Positions 18,211 to 28,837 are shown, counted from the stretch's first letter. The stretch is 64,000 bases of DNA from Bacillus sp. AFS088145 (GCF_002564465.1 NZ_NUUX01000010.1:151100-215099); one strand, 5' to 3'. A program made the numbers and translations. The notes: generated from the sequence alone by a model not told the origin.

Positions 18211-18981
18211 ATGTTAAAAACAACGAATTTAACGAAAAGCTTTGGCGGTTTAACAGCTGTTAATAATGTAAATATTGAAATTAAAGAAGGCTCAATTACA
18301 GCGGTAATTGGACCAAATGGAGCTGGGAAAACAACATTTTTTAATATGATTACAGGTGTGTATACTCCTAGTAGTGGTGAAATTTTGCTAGGGAATGAGA
18401 GCTTAGTAGGGTTAAAGCCACATACAGTTAATAAAAAAGGGATCGCGCGTACATTCCAAAATATTCGTTTATTTAATAGTATGACTGCTTTAGAAAATGT
18501 TATGGTAGGAATGCATCAGCATTTAAAATATGGTGTTTTCTCAACAATATTCCATTTACCTAAATTTAAAAAAGCAGAAAAATCGGCAATGAAAGAAGCA
18601 TATAAATGGTTAGAATACGTAGGATTGGCTGATGTTTATAATGAGGAAGCATCGAGTCTATCATACGGTGCACAAAGACGACTTGAAATCGCTCGTGCAT
18701 TAGCATCTCAACCAAGAATCTTACTTTTAGATGAGCCAGCTGCAGGGATGAATCCGAAAGAAACGAAAGAATTGACTGATTTAATCTATCAAATGAGAGA
18801 TGACCTTAACTTAACAATCGTCTTAATCGAGCATGATATGAAGCTTGTTATGGAAATTTCTGAGTATCTATTTGTACTCGATCATGGCGAAAAAATTGCA
18901 GAAGGAAAACCGCTTGAAATTCGAAATAATCAAAAAGTAATTGAAGCATATTTAGGAAAAAGTGCAGTGACTACTGCATAG
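18211..18981 (+). CDS. livG: Branched-chain amino acid ABC transporter ATPase LivG
   Basis: The 256-residue ATPase has Walker A GPNGAGKTTFFN (about 36-47), a LivG-type insert (GIARTFQNIRLFNSMTALENVMVG), a signature motif modified to LSYGAQRRLEIAR instead of LSGGQ, and Walker B RILLLDEPAAGMNP. The altered signature is normal for LivG. It energises transport together with LivF. A good AGGAGG site precedes the ATG. Confidence 0.94.
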   Translation: MLKTTNLTKSFGGLTAVNNVNIEIKEGSITAVIGPNGAGKTTFFNMITGVYTPSSGEILLGNESLVGLKPHTVNKKGIARTFQNIRLFNSMTALENVMVGMHQHLKYGVFSTIFHLPKFKKAEKSAMKEAYKWLEYVGLADVYNEEASSLSYGAQRRLEIARALASQPRILLLDEPAAGMNPKETKELTDLIYQMRDDLNLTIVLIEHDMKLVMEISEYLFVLDHGEKIAEGKPLEIRNNQKVIEAYLGKSAVTTA

Positions 18982-18999
18982 TGAAAGGAGTACGAAAAG

Positions 19000-19707
19000 A
19001 TGACGCTATTACAATTAAAAGATATTAACTCTTTTTACGGTGGTATTCAAGCACTGAAAAATATTAACATTGAAGTAAATGAAGGTGAAATTGTCACATT
19101 AATTGGAAGTAACGGTGCGGGAAAATCTACTACTCTAAAAACGATTTGTGGCCAAGTTAAACCAAAATCTGGAACGCTGATTTATAAAGGTGAAGAAATT
19201 ATAAAGCTACAATCTCATGAAATTGCCTTAAAAGGAATCGCCCATGTACCAGAAGGAAGAAGAATCTTTTCTAAATTAAGTGTAAAAGAAAATTTAGAGA
19301 TGGGCGCTTTCTCAGTTAAAGATAAAAAACTAATCGCTGCACGCATGGAAATGGTATTTGATTATTTTCCAAGACTGAAAGAGCGTTTAAGCCAAAAAGG
19401 CGGTACGATGAGTGGAGGAGAACAACAAATGCTAGCGATTGGTAGAGGACTGATGATGGGACCATCATTGCTAATGCTAGATGAGCCTTCAATGGGTCTT
19501 GCCCCAATTATCGTTGAACAAATATTTGAAATCATTGAGCAACTAAACAAACAAGGAATGACAATCTTACTAGTCGAACAAAACGCATACCAAGCATTAC
19601 AAATTGCTCACCGTGGCTATGTAATTCAAACTGGAGAAATCCAAATGGTTGGTGAAGGTAAGACATTAATGAATAATGAAGAAGTGAAAAAAGCCTATTT
19701 AGCTTAA
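19000..19707 (+). CDS. livF: Branched-chain amino acid ABC transporter ATPase LivF
   Basis: The 235-residue second ATPase has Walker A GSNGAGKSTTLK, signature MSGGEQQMLAIGRGLM and Walker B LLMLDEPSMGLAP, the last being typical of LivF. It is the last gene of the liv operon. The ATG follows AAAGGAG, 18 bases after livG. Confidence 0.94.
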   Translation: MTLLQLKDINSFYGGIQALKNINIEVNEGEIVTLIGSNGAGKSTTLKTICGQVKPKSGTLIYKGEEIIKLQSHEIALKGIAHVPEGRRIFSKLSVKENLEMGAFSVKDKKLIAARMEMVFDYFPRLKERLSQKGGTMSGGEQQMLAIGRGLMMGPSLLMLDEPSMGLAPIIVEQIFEIIEQLNKQGMTILLVEQNAYQALQIAHRGYVIQTGEIQMVGEGKTLMNNEEVKKAYLA

Positions 19708-19735
19708 TGATTCTGTAAATCAAAAATAGCTAAAG

Positions 19736-19791
19736 GAAAAAAGGGGATGTATCATAAGTCAGGTCAACTGACATGTGAACATCCCTTTTTT
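19736..19791 (+). terminator. Terminator of the liv operon
   Basis: Arms AAAAGGGGATGT and ACATCCCTTTTTT enclose a second small stem (GTCAGGTCAACTGAC). It lies 30 bases after livF. Confidence 0.85.
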
Positions 19792-20007
19792 GATGTAAAT
19801 GAGTGTGAAAATTATAGAGAGAGGGGATCTAGGAGGCACTGATCATTTTAAGTGTATTTTTCTGCCTTTTTCTTAAAGAAAATTGGCAGATTTGAATTGA
19901 AATTTTAATGTTTAAGAAGAAATATGCTAGTTTTACACTCCATCGTACCCATAATGATCTAATAATTCAGTGGAATACCTTTACTGGTATAGGTACTTTT
20001 TTACGTT

Positions 20008-20140
20008 ATTTGCAGATATGCTGATTTTTATTGCAGATTCGCTAATTTTAATTGCAGTTCACTATTCATTTGCAAGTTTTCAACGTTTGTTTGCACTGAT
20101 AGGTCTCTTATTTGCTGCTATCAAAGGCTTATTTGCAGTT
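20008..20140. repeat. Seven-unit degenerate TTGCA array with about 21-bp period
   Basis: The word TTTGCAG or a close variant recurs with its GC at positions near 20012, 20033, 20054, 20072, 20093, 20114 and 20135. The spacing is 21, 21, 18, 21, 21 and 21 bases, i.e. two helical turns. The sequence between the words is not conserved. The array fills most of the 519-base gap between livF and the minus-strand gene at 20227. A 61-codon open frame crosses it but has no ribosome site and looks incidental. Confidence 0.65.
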
Positions 20141-20186
20141 TCAGTCGGTCGGTAAATTACTACGATTTTCTCAACACTAATAAAAA

Positions 20187-20211
20187 GAGGGAACCCCATA
20201 TGGATTCCCTC
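20187..20211 (-). terminator. Terminator of the minus-strand gene at 20227
   Basis: Arms GAGGGAA and TTCCCTC; read on the minus strand it is followed by a T-run. It lies 15 bases past the stop of the minus-strand gene. Confidence 0.75.
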
Positions 20212-20226
20212 ATTAATATGAAATTA

Positions 20227-20655
20227 TTATTTATTAGAAATAAATTCCGAAACTTTTAATTGTTCTTCACTTGACGCATTGTTAATTGAAGATTGAAGTG
20301 ATTCCTCTAGTAAACTACGATTCTTGTAAAAATCTTCATATTTACTATTATAATAGTACTTCACTGCTTCTAAATCTGAGAAAAACTCTTTTCCAAGCTT
20401 TAGAAGAAATGTTACTGGAAGTCCTTCGATCACTACTGTATTTACATTTTCAGAAATTTCATTTACCGTACTGTTTGAAGTTGAAATCATTTCCTCGTTT
20501 AATTCTTTAACAAGTAATTGTTCGAACCCTTTTATTTTATTGTTTCTTTTGTTCACGATTCGCTTTTTGTTTGTCTTTAATAAACGAATGGAATGATGTT
20601 TATCAAGCAATACTGCTGAACGTTTCTTTTTCTTTAAAAAAATGCTGCTACTCAA
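20227..20655 (-). CDS. Hypothetical protein, basic N-terminus
   Basis: A 142-residue soluble protein has a very basic first third (KKKKRSAVLL, KTNKKRIVNKRNNK) and an acidic, helical C-terminal half (SDLEAVKYYYNSKYEDFYKNRSLLEES). TTG 20655 lies a suitable distance from an AAGGGAG site; upstream codons extend the frame by three. I recognise no family. A basic segment followed by an acidic helical domain could suit nucleic-acid or cell-surface binding, but this is a guess. It has its own terminator. Confidence 0.6.
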   Translation of the reverse strand: MSSSIFLKKKKRSAVLLDKHHSIRLLKTNKKRIVNKRNNKIKGFEQLLVKELNEEMISTSNSTVNEISENVNTVVIEGLPVTFLLKLGKEFFSDLEAVKYYYNSKYEDFYKNRSLLEESLQSSINNASSEEQLKVSEFISNK

Positions 20656-20867
20656 AACTAGCACTCCCTTCTGATAGTATAGTATATAAATAAAACAACT
20701 TTTCTATCATACCAAGTAATGCTCATACTGTAAAGGTTTTATCTTTACATGTTAGCTTTCCAAAAAATATTCAAAAAATTCACGGTATTTTTTTATCAAA
20801 ATTGTTCATAATAATATTTGACTTAATCATTGTCACTTTGTTAAAATAACAACATATTATTTATTAC

Positions 20868-21078
20868 ATATAACGTTGACGGAAAGAAGTACCTAAAGAT
20901 TATTTTGACTAGCGAATTGAGGATGGTGTGAGCTCAATCAAAACCTTTAGCGAAAGGCATTCCTGAGTTAATTCTTAAAGTGGACAATTTTTTTAATTGT
21001 CAACTAGGGTGGAACCGCGGGTGCATATACAGCTCTCGTCCCTAGGCAGAAAATGCCTAAGGATGAGAGCTTTTTTAT
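20868..21078 (+). promoter_or_regulatory. T-box riboswitch, glycine, upstream of glyQS
   Basis: The T-box core AGGGTGGAACCGCGG is at 21006-21020, followed by a terminator with arms GCTCTCGTCC and GGATGAGAGC and a T-run (21032-21077). A Stem I region with the distal GAGGATGGTGTGAGCTC loop precedes it. GGC at 20956-20958, followed by A, is the likely specifier for uncharged glycine tRNA, which would stabilise the antiterminator and allow glyQS transcription. The gap 20665-20867 upstream shows only AT-rich promoter-type sequence. Confidence 0.92.
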
Positions 21079-21126
21079 TTCATTCTTGCATTTTCAAAAA
21101 ACAATTGAAAATTGGAGGCAGATGAA

Positions 21127-22512
21127 ATGTCAGAAAAATCAATGGATGTCGTAGTAAGTCATGCTAAACACAGAGGATTTGTATTTCCAGGATCTGAAAT
21201 TTACGGTGGTTTAGCAAATACGTGGGATTATGGTCCACTTGGTGTTGAATTAAAAAATAACGTGAAAAAAGCTTGGTGGAAAAAATTTGTTCAACAAAGT
21301 CCATATAATGTTGGATTAGATGCTGCAATCTTAATGAATCCACGTACATGGGAAGCTTCAGGTCATATTGGTAATTTTAATGATCCAATGATCGATTGCA
21401 AAAATTGTAAAGCTCGTCATCGTGCAGATAAATTAATCGAAAATGCACTTGAAGAAAAAGGAATGGAAATTATCGTTGATGGTCTTCCATTTTCAGAAAT
21501 GGCTAAATTAATTGAAGAACATAAAATTGCTTGTCCTGATTGTGGTAGCCATGATTTTACAGATATTCGTCAATTTAACCTAATGTTTAAAACATTCCAA
21601 GGTGTTACTGAGTCAAGTACGAATGAAATTTTCTTACGACCAGAAACAGCACAAGGTATTTTCGTAAACTTCAAAAATGTTCAACGTACTATGAGAAAGA
21701 AAGTACCATTTGGTATTGCTCAAATTGGTAAAAGCTTCCGTAACGAAATTACACCAGGAAATTTCACGTTCCGTACTCGTGAATTTGAACAAATGGAGCT
21801 TGAATTCTTCTGTAAACCAGGTGAAGAGTTAGAATGGTATTCTTATTGGAAAGATACTGCTAATAAATGGCTTTTAGCTTTAGGTATGAATGAAGAAAAT
21901 CTTCGTTTACGTGAACATAGTGCAGATGAATTATCACACTATAGTAACGCGACAACTGACTTTGAATATAAGTTCCCATTTGGTTGGGGCGAATTATGGG
22001 GCATTGCGTCTCGTACAGATTATGATTTAAAACAACATATGGAATATTCAACAGAAGATTACACATACCATGATCCAATTACAAATGAAAAATACGTTCC
22101 ATATTGTATCGAGCCATCATTAGGTGCAGATCGTGTGACATTAGCATTTTTAATTGATGCTTATGAAGAAGAAGCATTAGAAGATGGTACATCTCGTACA
22201 GTAATGCGTCTACATCCTGCATTAGCACCATATAAGGCAGCAATTTTACCATTATCAAAAAAATTATCAGAAAATGCACAAGAAGTATTTGCTTCTTTAG
22301 CAGAAGATTTCAATGTTGATTTCGATGAAACTGGTTCAATTGGTAAACGTTATAGACGTCAAGATGAAATCGGTACTCCATTCTGTATTACTTACGACTT
22401 CGAATCAATTGAAGATGGAAAAGTAACAGTTCGTGACCGTGACACGATGGAGCAAACTCGTGTTGCAATAAGTGAATTACAATCATTTTTAGCAAATAAA
22501 ATTAAATTTTAA
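21127..22512 (+). CDS. glyQS: Glycyl-tRNA synthetase, single-chain dimeric type
   Basis: The 461-residue class II synthetase is of the alpha2 (eukaryote/archaea-like) type, not the glyQ plus glyS type of B. subtilis. Class II motifs are visible: [12 protein letters not shown] near 30, [10 protein letters not shown] and [14 protein letters not shown] near 150-185, [20 protein letters not shown] (motif 2, about 205-224) and [13 protein letters not shown] (motif 3, about 335). ATG 21127 lies eight bases after GGAGG. A glycine T-box controls it. Confidence 0.95.
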   Translation: MSEKSMDVVVSHAKHRGFVFPGSEIYGGLANTWDYGPLGVELKNNVKKAWWKKFVQQSPYNVGLDAAILMNPRTWEASGHIGNFNDPMIDCKNCKARHRADKLIENALEEKGMEIIVDGLPFSEMAKLIEEHKIACPDCGSHDFTDIRQFNLMFKTFQGVTESSTNEIFLRPETAQGIFVNFKNVQRTMRKKVPFGIAQIGKSFRNEITPGNFTFRTREFEQMELEFFCKPGEELEWYSYWKDTANKWLLALGMNEENLRLREHSADELSHYSNATTDFEYKFPFGWGELWGIASRTDYDLKQHMEYSTEDYTYHDPITNEKYVPYCIEPSLGADRVTLAFLIDAYEEEALEDGTSRTVMRLHPALAPYKAAILPLSKKLSENAQEVFASLAEDFNVDFDETGSIGKRYRRQDEIGTPFCITYDFESIEDGKVTVRDRDTMEQTRVAISELQSFLANKIKF

Positions 22513-22530
22513 TTTAGTTTTTTGAAATAG

Positions 22531-22554
22531 GGTGTCCTTTTGGACATCTTTTTT
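22531..22554 (+). terminator. Terminator of glyQS
   Basis: Arms GGTGTCC and GGACATC around TTTT, followed by a T-run, 18 bases after the stop. Confidence 0.85.
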
Positions 22555-22639
22555 CATATATTTTACTAAAGCTTGTTTAAAGTTTAAGAAATTTACTAAA
22601 AATGGTAAAATAAAGGTATAAAATAAAGGAGGAGTTTAA

Positions 22640-23362
22640 ATGAGGAGTTCAAATCCTATCTTAAATTCTGAACGATTAACGAAATCAAGGCATTCTGCTA
22701 AGGCTATGACGATCGGTGGGACAATTGGTAAAACAATTATTGCATTAATCTTACTTATCGCAACAGCGGGATACTCATTTTATCTAACGGCTACTGGAAC
22801 ACTTAATTCTAAAGTGTTTATTGGATGTTTAATCGTTGCATTCATTATTGGGTTAGTAACATCTTTTTCTCCTAGAATTGCGCCGATTACTACACCTATT
22901 TATGCAGCAGTTGAAGGGATTCTAATTGGTAATATTTCAGCTGTTTACGAAGCAACATATGGAATGATTGTCCTACAAGCGGTTCTATTAACAATTGCAA
23001 TTATAGCAGGAACATTAATTTGTTATGCTACTGGACTGGTTAAAGTAACTCACCGTTTTAGATCAATTGTTTTCGGTTTAACAATCGGAGTGTTAATATT
23101 TTATTTACTAACGATGGTTCTTCAACTTTTCCATGTTCCAATTCCATTTATCCATCAATCTGGTCCAATAGGAATATTTGTTAGTTTAGCGATACTTGTT
23201 ATTGCTTCATTAAATTTATTCTTGGATTTTGATCTAATTACGACAAGTGTTAGACAAGGTGCTCCAAAAGAGTTCGAGTGGTATTGTGCTTTTGGTTTAT
23301 TAGTAACAGTCATTTGGGTTTATATTGAAGCACTTCGATTCCTATCGAGGCTTCGCGATTAA
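22640..23362 (+). CDS. Bax inhibitor-1/YccA family membrane protein
   Basis: The 240-residue protein has seven membrane helices. It begins MRSSNPILNSERL and contains the conserved LVTSFSPRIAPITTPIYAAVEGILIG and NLFLDFDLITTSV segments of the bacterial BaxI_1 group. Relatives include pH-sensitive calcium leak channels and membrane-protease modulators; which applies here is unknown. The ATG follows a perfect AAAGGAGG. It forms its own unit with a terminator. Confidence 0.88.
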   Translation: MRSSNPILNSERLTKSRHSAKAMTIGGTIGKTIIALILLIATAGYSFYLTATGTLNSKVFIGCLIVAFIIGLVTSFSPRIAPITTPIYAAVEGILIGNISAVYEATYGMIVLQAVLLTIAIIAGTLICYATGLVKVTHRFRSIVFGLTIGVLIFYLLTMVLQLFHVPIPFIHQSGPIGIFVSLAILVIASLNLFLDFDLITTSVRQGAPKEFEWYCAFGLLVTVIWVYIEALRFLSRLRD

Positions 23363-23380
23363 ATATTTTTAGTCAGGCAG

Positions 23381-23411
23381 ACCTTACTCTCAAATGAAAG
23401 TAAGGTTTTTT
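23381..23411 (+). terminator. Terminator after the Bax inhibitor-like gene
   Basis: Arms ACCTTACT and AGTAAGGT with a T-run, 18 bases after the stop. Confidence 0.85.
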
Positions 23412-23477
23412 ACTATATTTTGATTAGAATTCGATCATGAGTAGATCGAATTACAATAGTAGAAAGTAGGGAAATAG

Positions 23478-23672
23478 ATGAGTAAGAAAAAATTTGAAGT
23501 ATTTGAAAATGAAACAATAAATGATTGCTTAGAGAGAATGGAAAAAGAAGGTTATACACCAGTTAAAAGAATGGAAGTACCAATATTTTCAGAGCAAATG
23601 GTTAATGGAAAGGTAGAAATTGAACCAACTGGAAGAAAGATTGTATTTGAAGGAAGATTAAATACGAATTAA
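23478..23672 (+). CDS. NETI-motif small protein
   Basis: The 64-residue protein begins MSKKKFEVFENETINDCLERMEK and contains the NETI motif at residues 11-14 that names a small Bacillus family. It is acidic and soluble; the function is unknown. The ATG is preceded by GTAGGGA. A zinc-ribbon gene follows 62 bases downstream and could share the message. Confidence 0.8.
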   Translation: MSKKKFEVFENETINDCLERMEKEGYTPVKRMEVPIFSEQMVNGKVEIEPTGRKIVFEGRLNTN

Positions 23673-23734
23673 TATGAATAAAGATAATAATTTAATGGAA
23701 TAGTAACCTTATATGAATAAAATGAGGTGAAAAT

Positions 23735-23983
23735 ATGCATAAATTAGCATGTCCACGCTGTAAAACAAACAAAAGTAGATTTTATTTAATCGAACAAAAC
23801 CCAAAAGCAGTTAAATTAAATGCTCAAAGCGGTGATGTTGAAATAGAAGAATATGTTTCAAGTGGGCTAGATCCATTTTTTGTTCCATATAAAGGTCCAG
23901 AATATTTAGTTCAATGTGGAACTTGTGGTTTAATTGATCAAAGTGTAATGTTTGAAAAAACAGCGGATTCATTGAAATTTTAA
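23735..23983 (+). CDS. Small zinc-ribbon protein
   Basis: The 82-residue protein has two CxxC pairs (CPRCKTN at residues 5-8 and CGTCG near 66-69) that should bind one zinc ion. Between them is an acidic, beta-rich stretch (DVEIEEYVSSGLDPFFVPY). The arrangement suggests an accessory or nucleic-acid-binding ribbon; no specific partner is visible. The ATG follows GAGGTG. Confidence 0.7.
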   Translation: MHKLACPRCKTNKSRFYLIEQNPKAVKLNAQSGDVEIEEYVSSGLDPFFVPYKGPEYLVQCGTCGLIDQSVMFEKTADSLKF

Positions 23984-24021
23984 AATAAAAAAACTAAGTA
24001 TGAAGGTATATATAGTATTAA

Positions 24022-24058
24022 AATAAGATGCCCCCTAACAGAGGTCATCTTATTTTTG
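24022..24058. terminator. Terminator between the zinc-ribbon gene and corA
   Basis: Arms AATAAGATG and CATCTTATT with T-rich flank; the two genes converge on this region. Confidence 0.7.
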
Positions 24059-24121
24059 TTGGATAGCTTTTTTTAGGTTTACATGCAAAAAGAACAATTT
24101 TGAAGTAGATAGTTTTTCTTT

Positions 24122-25063
24122 TTAAAACCAATCTTTTTTCTTGAACCACATCACTAATCCGAACACGATGAGTAGCATGATCACCCAACAGTAATAATAA
24201 CCATATTTTAATTGAAGCTCAGGGATGTGAACAAAATTCATTCCATATACACCGACGATGAATGTCAATGGCATGAACACAATCGAGACCGATGTTAACA
24301 TTTTCATCGTTTTATTCATTTTGTGTGAGTTTGTTGAAATATAACTTTCTCTGATGACATTTGCCATTTCCCTGTTATCTGCAATGTCATCTAATAATTT
24401 TACTAGGTGTTCGTAGACGTTTCGTAATTTCTTTGTCGTTTCTTTGTCAATTTCAACGTGGGTTGAATTTAATATACGATAAATTAAATCTTTTGTTGGT
24501 TTAACTGTTTTTCTTACTTTTGATAACTTGCTTAATTGTGTTTTAATTCCATCGATCATGCTTAGATCGGAATTTGATCCTAATTCATCAATCTCTTCGA
24601 TGTCATCTTCAATTTTTTGGACGATTGGAAAGAATTTATCAACAATTTCATCACAAATGTGATATAGGATTCGTTCTGGTTTTATTCCTTTTGTACTTTT
24701 TAATCCTTTTAGTTTGTTCCATACAATTTGTATCGCATTTGACTCCTTAAAGCAAAATGAAACGATGTACTTGTGGGACAAAAAGAGATCGATTTCAGCT
24801 TGTTCCATGTTCTCCTGCAATGATTGTAGAATGATAAAACGATAGCCATCGTAATAATCCATTTTCGGTCTTTCTTTATAACTTACACAATGTTTAATTG
24901 CTATTTCATCGAAGTGGAATTGAGTTCGCAATAAGTCAATTTCTTCTTTTTCAGGTTTTTCAAAATCGACCCAAACCCAATCAATTTGTTCGGAATTTAA
25001 TTCTTCAATTGATACATCAAACGCATGGGTTCCGTCTTTGTAAACAGCCAACGTTTTGATCAT
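24122..25063 (-). CDS. corA: CorA-family magnesium/cobalt transporter
   Basis: The 313-residue protein has a large cytoplasmic N-terminal domain (1-about 250) rich in helices and two C-terminal membrane helices. The selectivity motif YGMNF sits at the end of the first helix (about 274-278) and a short basic tail (KKKDWF) ends the protein. It forms a pentameric Mg2+ channel. ATG 25063 follows an AAGGGTG site. No M-box riboswitch is visible upstream. Confidence 0.93.
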   Translation of the reverse strand: MIKTLAVYKDGTHAFDVSIEELNSEQIDWVWVDFEKPEKEEIDLLRTQFHFDEIAIKHCVSYKERPKMDYYDGYRFIILQSLQENMEQAEIDLFLSHKYIVSFCFKESNAIQIVWNKLKGLKSTKGIKPERILYHICDEIVDKFFPIVQKIEDDIEEIDELGSNSDLSMIDGIKTQLSKLSKVRKTVKPTKDLIYRILNSTHVEIDKETTKKLRNVYEHLVKLLDDIADNREMANVIRESYISTNSHKMNKTMKMLTSVSIVFMPLTFIVGVYGMNFVHIPELQLKYGYYYCWVIMLLIVFGLVMWFKKKDWF

Positions 25064-25414
25064 TTTGGCACACCCTTTTTTTCGTTAATTTTCTCCAAAA
25101 TCAGTTTAACACAATATTCTCCATTAGTTTTGAAAAAATTATGAGAAAGTATTAACGATTAACAAAAGTAGTATAGTTTAAAATTGTAAAATTAGAAAAG
25201 AACTAGAACAATTAGAATTGAATAAGGAAGAGAAATAATATCCGCACTTTTCCTTATTGGCGGATACTTGTTGATATTTTACTATCAAAATAATCACTAA
25301 CTGTGTCATTTAGAAGTTTCTGTTACCATTAGAGTAAGGAATTTAAATTAAGTAAAAAAATTAATTTAAGAAAACTTTGACTTTTTAGTAGTCGATGGAT
25401 ATAATAAATAACAA

Positions 25415-25695
25415 TTAAAGCACACAAATGAATTCAATGACGAGAAAAGTAATTTTCGTTACTGTTCTACAGAGAGCCGGGGAAGCTGAAATCCGGTGAA
25501 TAGTACTTAAATGAAGATCCTCTCCGAGAAGTCAAACTGAAAACATAAGTAGGTTTGAACGGGTGTCTACCGTTAAAAGGAACGCGTATGATTGTACGTG
25601 ACTGAGTGCTATTGAAGAGCGGAATGTTTTCAATAGAATTAGGGTGGTATCGCGGTTAAACCCGTCCCTTATTATAGGGGCGGGTTTTTGTGTGC
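25415..25695 (+). promoter_or_regulatory. T-box riboswitch, isoleucine, upstream of ileS
   Basis: The core AGGGTGGTATCGCGG is at 25641-25655, followed by a terminator with arms AACCCGTCCC and GGGGCGGGTT and T-run (25658-25693). A long Stem I with an AGAGAGCCGGGGAAGC distal segment lies at 25470-25500. ATC at 25517-25519 in GAAGATCCTCTCC is the likely specifier, matching Ile. GCACACAAA at 25420 can pair with TTTGTGTGC at 25687, closing the whole leader. The region 25064-25414 holds corA's promoter side and AT-rich DNA, with no gene seen. Confidence 0.92.
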
Positions 25696-25723
25696 TTTAA
25701 AAAAATAAGAGAGGCGATATCAT

Positions 25724-28700
25724 ATGAAAAAAGAAAACATGAAAGAATCTGTTCAAATTCGTGAAAAAAGGATTAGTGAACTTTGGTCCAAAGAAAATAC
25801 TTTTATTAAATCAGTTGAACAAAGAGAACATAATCAATCTTTTGTTTTTTATGAAGGTCCCCCAACTGCAAATGGACTACCACACGTTGGTCACGCATTA
25901 GGTCGTACGATAAAAGATGTGGTAGCTAGATATAAAACAATGGCTGGTTTCCAAGTTGTTCGGAAAGCTGGATGGGATACGCATGGTTTACCAGTTGAAC
26001 TCGGTGTTGAAAAGATGTTAGGCATTTCAGGTAAGGCAGAAATTGAACGTTATGGTGTAAAAGCTTTTCTAGATAAATGTAAAGAAAGTGTTTTTACTTA
26101 CGAGAAACAATGGCGAGACTTTACTGAGCAGTTAGGTTATTGGGTGGATATGGATGATCCATATGTAACACTGGACAATTCTTATATCGAAAGTGTATGG
26201 AATATCCTCGGGACAATTCATGAAAAAGGTTTACTAATAAAAGGTCATCGTGTTTCACCTTATTGCCCTAGTTGTCAAACATCACTAAGCTCACATGAGG
26301 TAGCGCAAGGATATAAAGACGTGAAGGATTTATCTGCAACCGTTAAGTTTAAATTGCAAGATGAAGAAAATGTCTATTTCCTTGGATGGACGACAACTCC
26401 GTGGACACTTCCAGCTAATGTAGCCTTAGCTGTAAATCCAACAATGGAATATGTTCGTGCTAAAAAAGGTGAGGAAGTATATATTCTTGCTAAGGCATTA
26501 GTAGAAAAAGTGCTAAAAGCTGATTACGTCATTTTATCTGAATTTCTTGGGGCAGATCTAATCGGTATTAGTTATTTACCACCATTTAATTTCGTAAAGG
26601 TTGAAGTTGGTCATAAAGTTGTGAAAGCAGATTTTGTAACTGAAAGTAGTGGTACTGGAATTGTTCATATCGCACCTGCATACGGTGAAGATGACTACAA
26701 GGTTGTACAAGAAAATGGGTTATCTTTTGTAAATGTAGTGAATGAAAAGGGCCAATATACTGATGAAGTACCTAATTTTCAAGGTCGTTTTGTTAAAGAG
26801 TGTGATGTAGATATAGTGAGGTATTTAGCCGAAAACGATTTATTATTTAGTAAAGAAAAATATGAGCACAGCTATCCGCATTGTTGGCGTTGTGATTCAC
26901 CTTTACTCTATTATGCGAATGAAAGTTGGTTTATTAAAACGACCGCATTAAAGGATGAGTTTATTAAAAATAATGAAGAAGTAACTTGGCATCCAGATCA
27001 TATAAAATACGGTCGATTCGGTAATTTTTTAGAACAAATGGTAGATTGGAATATTAGCCGAAAAAGATATTGGGGCACCCCATTAAATGTTTGGGAATGT
27101 GTTTCATGTAATCATCAATTAGCACCAAAAAGTATAAATGAATTATGTAACCATTCGGTTGAAGAAATTGATAGCTCAATTGAACTGCATAAACCTTTTG
27201 TTGATGAAGTTACTCTTAATTGTCCAAATTGTAAAGGTAATATGAAAAGAACACCTGAAGTAATTGATGTCTGGTTTGATAGCGGTTCGATGCCATTTGC
27301 CCAGTATCATTATCCTTTTGAAAATAAAGAGAAATTTACAAAACAATTCCCAGCTGATGTTGTCATTGAAGGGATCGATCAAACAAGAGGCTGGTTCTAT
27401 AGTTTACTTGCAGTATCTACTTTATTTACCGGGAAAGTACCGTATAAACGAGTATTATCTCTAGGCCATGTTTTAGATGAAAATGGACAAAAAATGTCTA
27501 AAAGTAAAGGGAATGCACTAGATCCAGTAGAATTAATTCAAAAATATGGTGCTGATTCATTAAGATGGGCTTTATTGGTAGACAGTGCGCCTTGGAATCC
27601 GAAGCGTTTTTCTGAAAGAGTCGTTCAAGAGGCGAAATCGAAACTCATCGATACAATCGACAATGTTCATAGTTTTTACAGTCTATATGCAAATTTAGAT
27701 GGATTTAATACAACAGAACAATATGAGTATCAATCAAGTACGTTGGATAAATGGATCATTTCACGTTTGCATAGTACAGTCAAAAATGTAACCAAAAATT
27801 TAGAGGATTATCAATTTACAAATGCTGCAAGAGACATCGCTAAATTAGTAGATGAAGTTAGCAATTGGTATGTAAGAAGATCAAGAGAACGATTCTGGTC
27901 AAATGGAATGAATAAAGAGAAGGCAGCGGCTTACTATACATTGTTTGAAGTATTAACAAAAGTAAGTCAATTAATAGCACCGTTTACGCCATTCTTAGCG
28001 GAAGATGTTTATGTTAATTTAACAAAACAAAGCGTCCATTTATCTGATTTTCCAGTTTGCGATGAAACATTAATCGACGCTCAGCTTGAAAAGGAAATGG
28101 ATGCAGTTCTAAAAGTTGTTGAACTTGGAAGAAGTATTCGAAATGCAAATTCATTAAAGATTAAACAGCCACTAGCTAGTTTAACTTTAGTTAGTAACAA
28201 TGAGGAGATCAATTGGGATTTATATAAAGAAATTGTTTTAGATGAGTTAAACGTAAAAAAATTCCAACAAGTATACAACGAAAATGATTTTTCGATCTTA
28301 AAAATGAAATTGGATTTTAAAAAATCAGGAGCAAAATTTGGAAAGCTTTCAAATTTAGTCAATCAATCACTTCAAACATTAACAAATGAAGAAGCAAAAA
28401 GAGTGATTGAGAGCGGGTATGTTAATGTTTTACTTGAAACAGGAGAAACTGTTAAAGTCGACACACAAGATATTTTAGTTGAAAAAAGCGCAAGAGAAGG
28501 TTTTGCATCAGCCACGAATGGCGAATATACAGTGACACTCGACACATTACTAACAGAAGATCTTATCCAAGAAGGTACTGTAAGAGAATTAATCAGGTCT
28601 ATTCAAGAATACCGAAAAGAATTAGATCTACCAATTAATATGCGTGTAGACATTGGAATAACAGCTAATCCAGAGTTTATTGAAATCATAGAAAAGTTTA

Positions 28701-28819
28701 AAGCAATGCTTGAGGAAAACTTATTAATGAGAAAACTAGTAGTGAAGAATCAAGTGAATGGAAAAGAAATTAAAGTTGGTGATTACCAGTCCGAAATTGA
28801 ATTAGTTGCTTCTAATTAA
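25724..28819 (+). CDS. ileS: Isoleucyl-tRNA synthetase, long form
   Basis: The 1031-residue class Ia synthetase has the first signature as HVGH (residues 54-57, in [12 protein letters not shown]) and the second as KMSKS (590-594). The CP1 editing domain contains [17 protein letters not shown]. subtilis IleS is about 920 residues; this length and the ANGLPHVGH context match the eukaryote-like IleRS2 class, some of which are insensitive to mupirocin. The HxGH motif is canonical. An Ile T-box controls it. I cannot see whether a second ileS exists elsewhere. Confidence 0.95.
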   Translation: MKKENMKESVQIREKRISELWSKENTFIKSVEQREHNQSFVFYEGPPTANGLPHVGHALGRTIKDVVARYKTMAGFQVVRKAGWDTHGLPVELGVEKMLGISGKAEIERYGVKAFLDKCKESVFTYEKQWRDFTEQLGYWVDMDDPYVTLDNSYIESVWNILGTIHEKGLLIKGHRVSPYCPSCQTSLSSHEVAQGYKDVKDLSATVKFKLQDEENVYFLGWTTTPWTLPANVALAVNPTMEYVRAKKGEEVYILAKALVEKVLKADYVILSEFLGADLIGISYLPPFNFVKVEVGHKVVKADFVTESSGTGIVHIAPAYGEDDYKVVQENGLSFVNVVNEKGQYTDEVPNFQGRFVKECDVDIVRYLAENDLLFSKEKYEHSYPHCWRCDSPLLYYANESWFIKTTALKDEFIKNNEEVTWHPDHIKYGRFGNFLEQMVDWNISRKRYWGTPLNVWECVSCNHQLAPKSINELCNHSVEEIDSSIELHKPFVDEVTLNCPNCKGNMKRTPEVIDVWFDSGSMPFAQYHYPFENKEKFTKQFPADVVIEGIDQTRGWFYSLLAVSTLFTGKVPYKRVLSLGHVLDENGQKMSKSKGNALDPVELIQKYGADSLRWALLVDSAPWNPKRFSERVVQEAKSKLIDTIDNVHSFYSLYANLDGFNTTEQYEYQSSTLDKWIISRLHSTVKNVTKNLEDYQFTNAARDIAKLVDEVSNWYVRRSRERFWSNGMNKEKAAAYYTLFEVLTKVSQLIAPFTPFLAEDVYVNLTKQSVHLSDFPVCDETLIDAQLEKEMDAVLKVVELGRSIRNANSLKIKQPLASLTLVSNNEEINWDLYKEIVLDELNVKKFQQVYNENDFSILKMKLDFKKSGAKFGKLSNLVNQSLQTLTNEEAKRVIESGYVNVLLETGETVKVDTQDILVEKSAREGFASATNGEYTVTLDTLLTEDLIQEGTVRELIRSIQEYRKELDLPINMRVDIGITANPEFIEIIEKFKAMLEENLLMRKLVVKNQVNGKEIKVGDYQSEIELVASN

Positions 28820-28837
28820 TTGAATAGTTAAAGTGCA

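Noticed and set aside
19970..20155. 61-codon + strand frame in the TTGCA array
   Set aside because: No ribosome site; its composition follows the periodic repeat, so it is taken as incidental.
25870..25900. Altered IleRS HIGH motif giving high mupirocin resistance
   Set aside because: The motif is HVGH, which is canonical.
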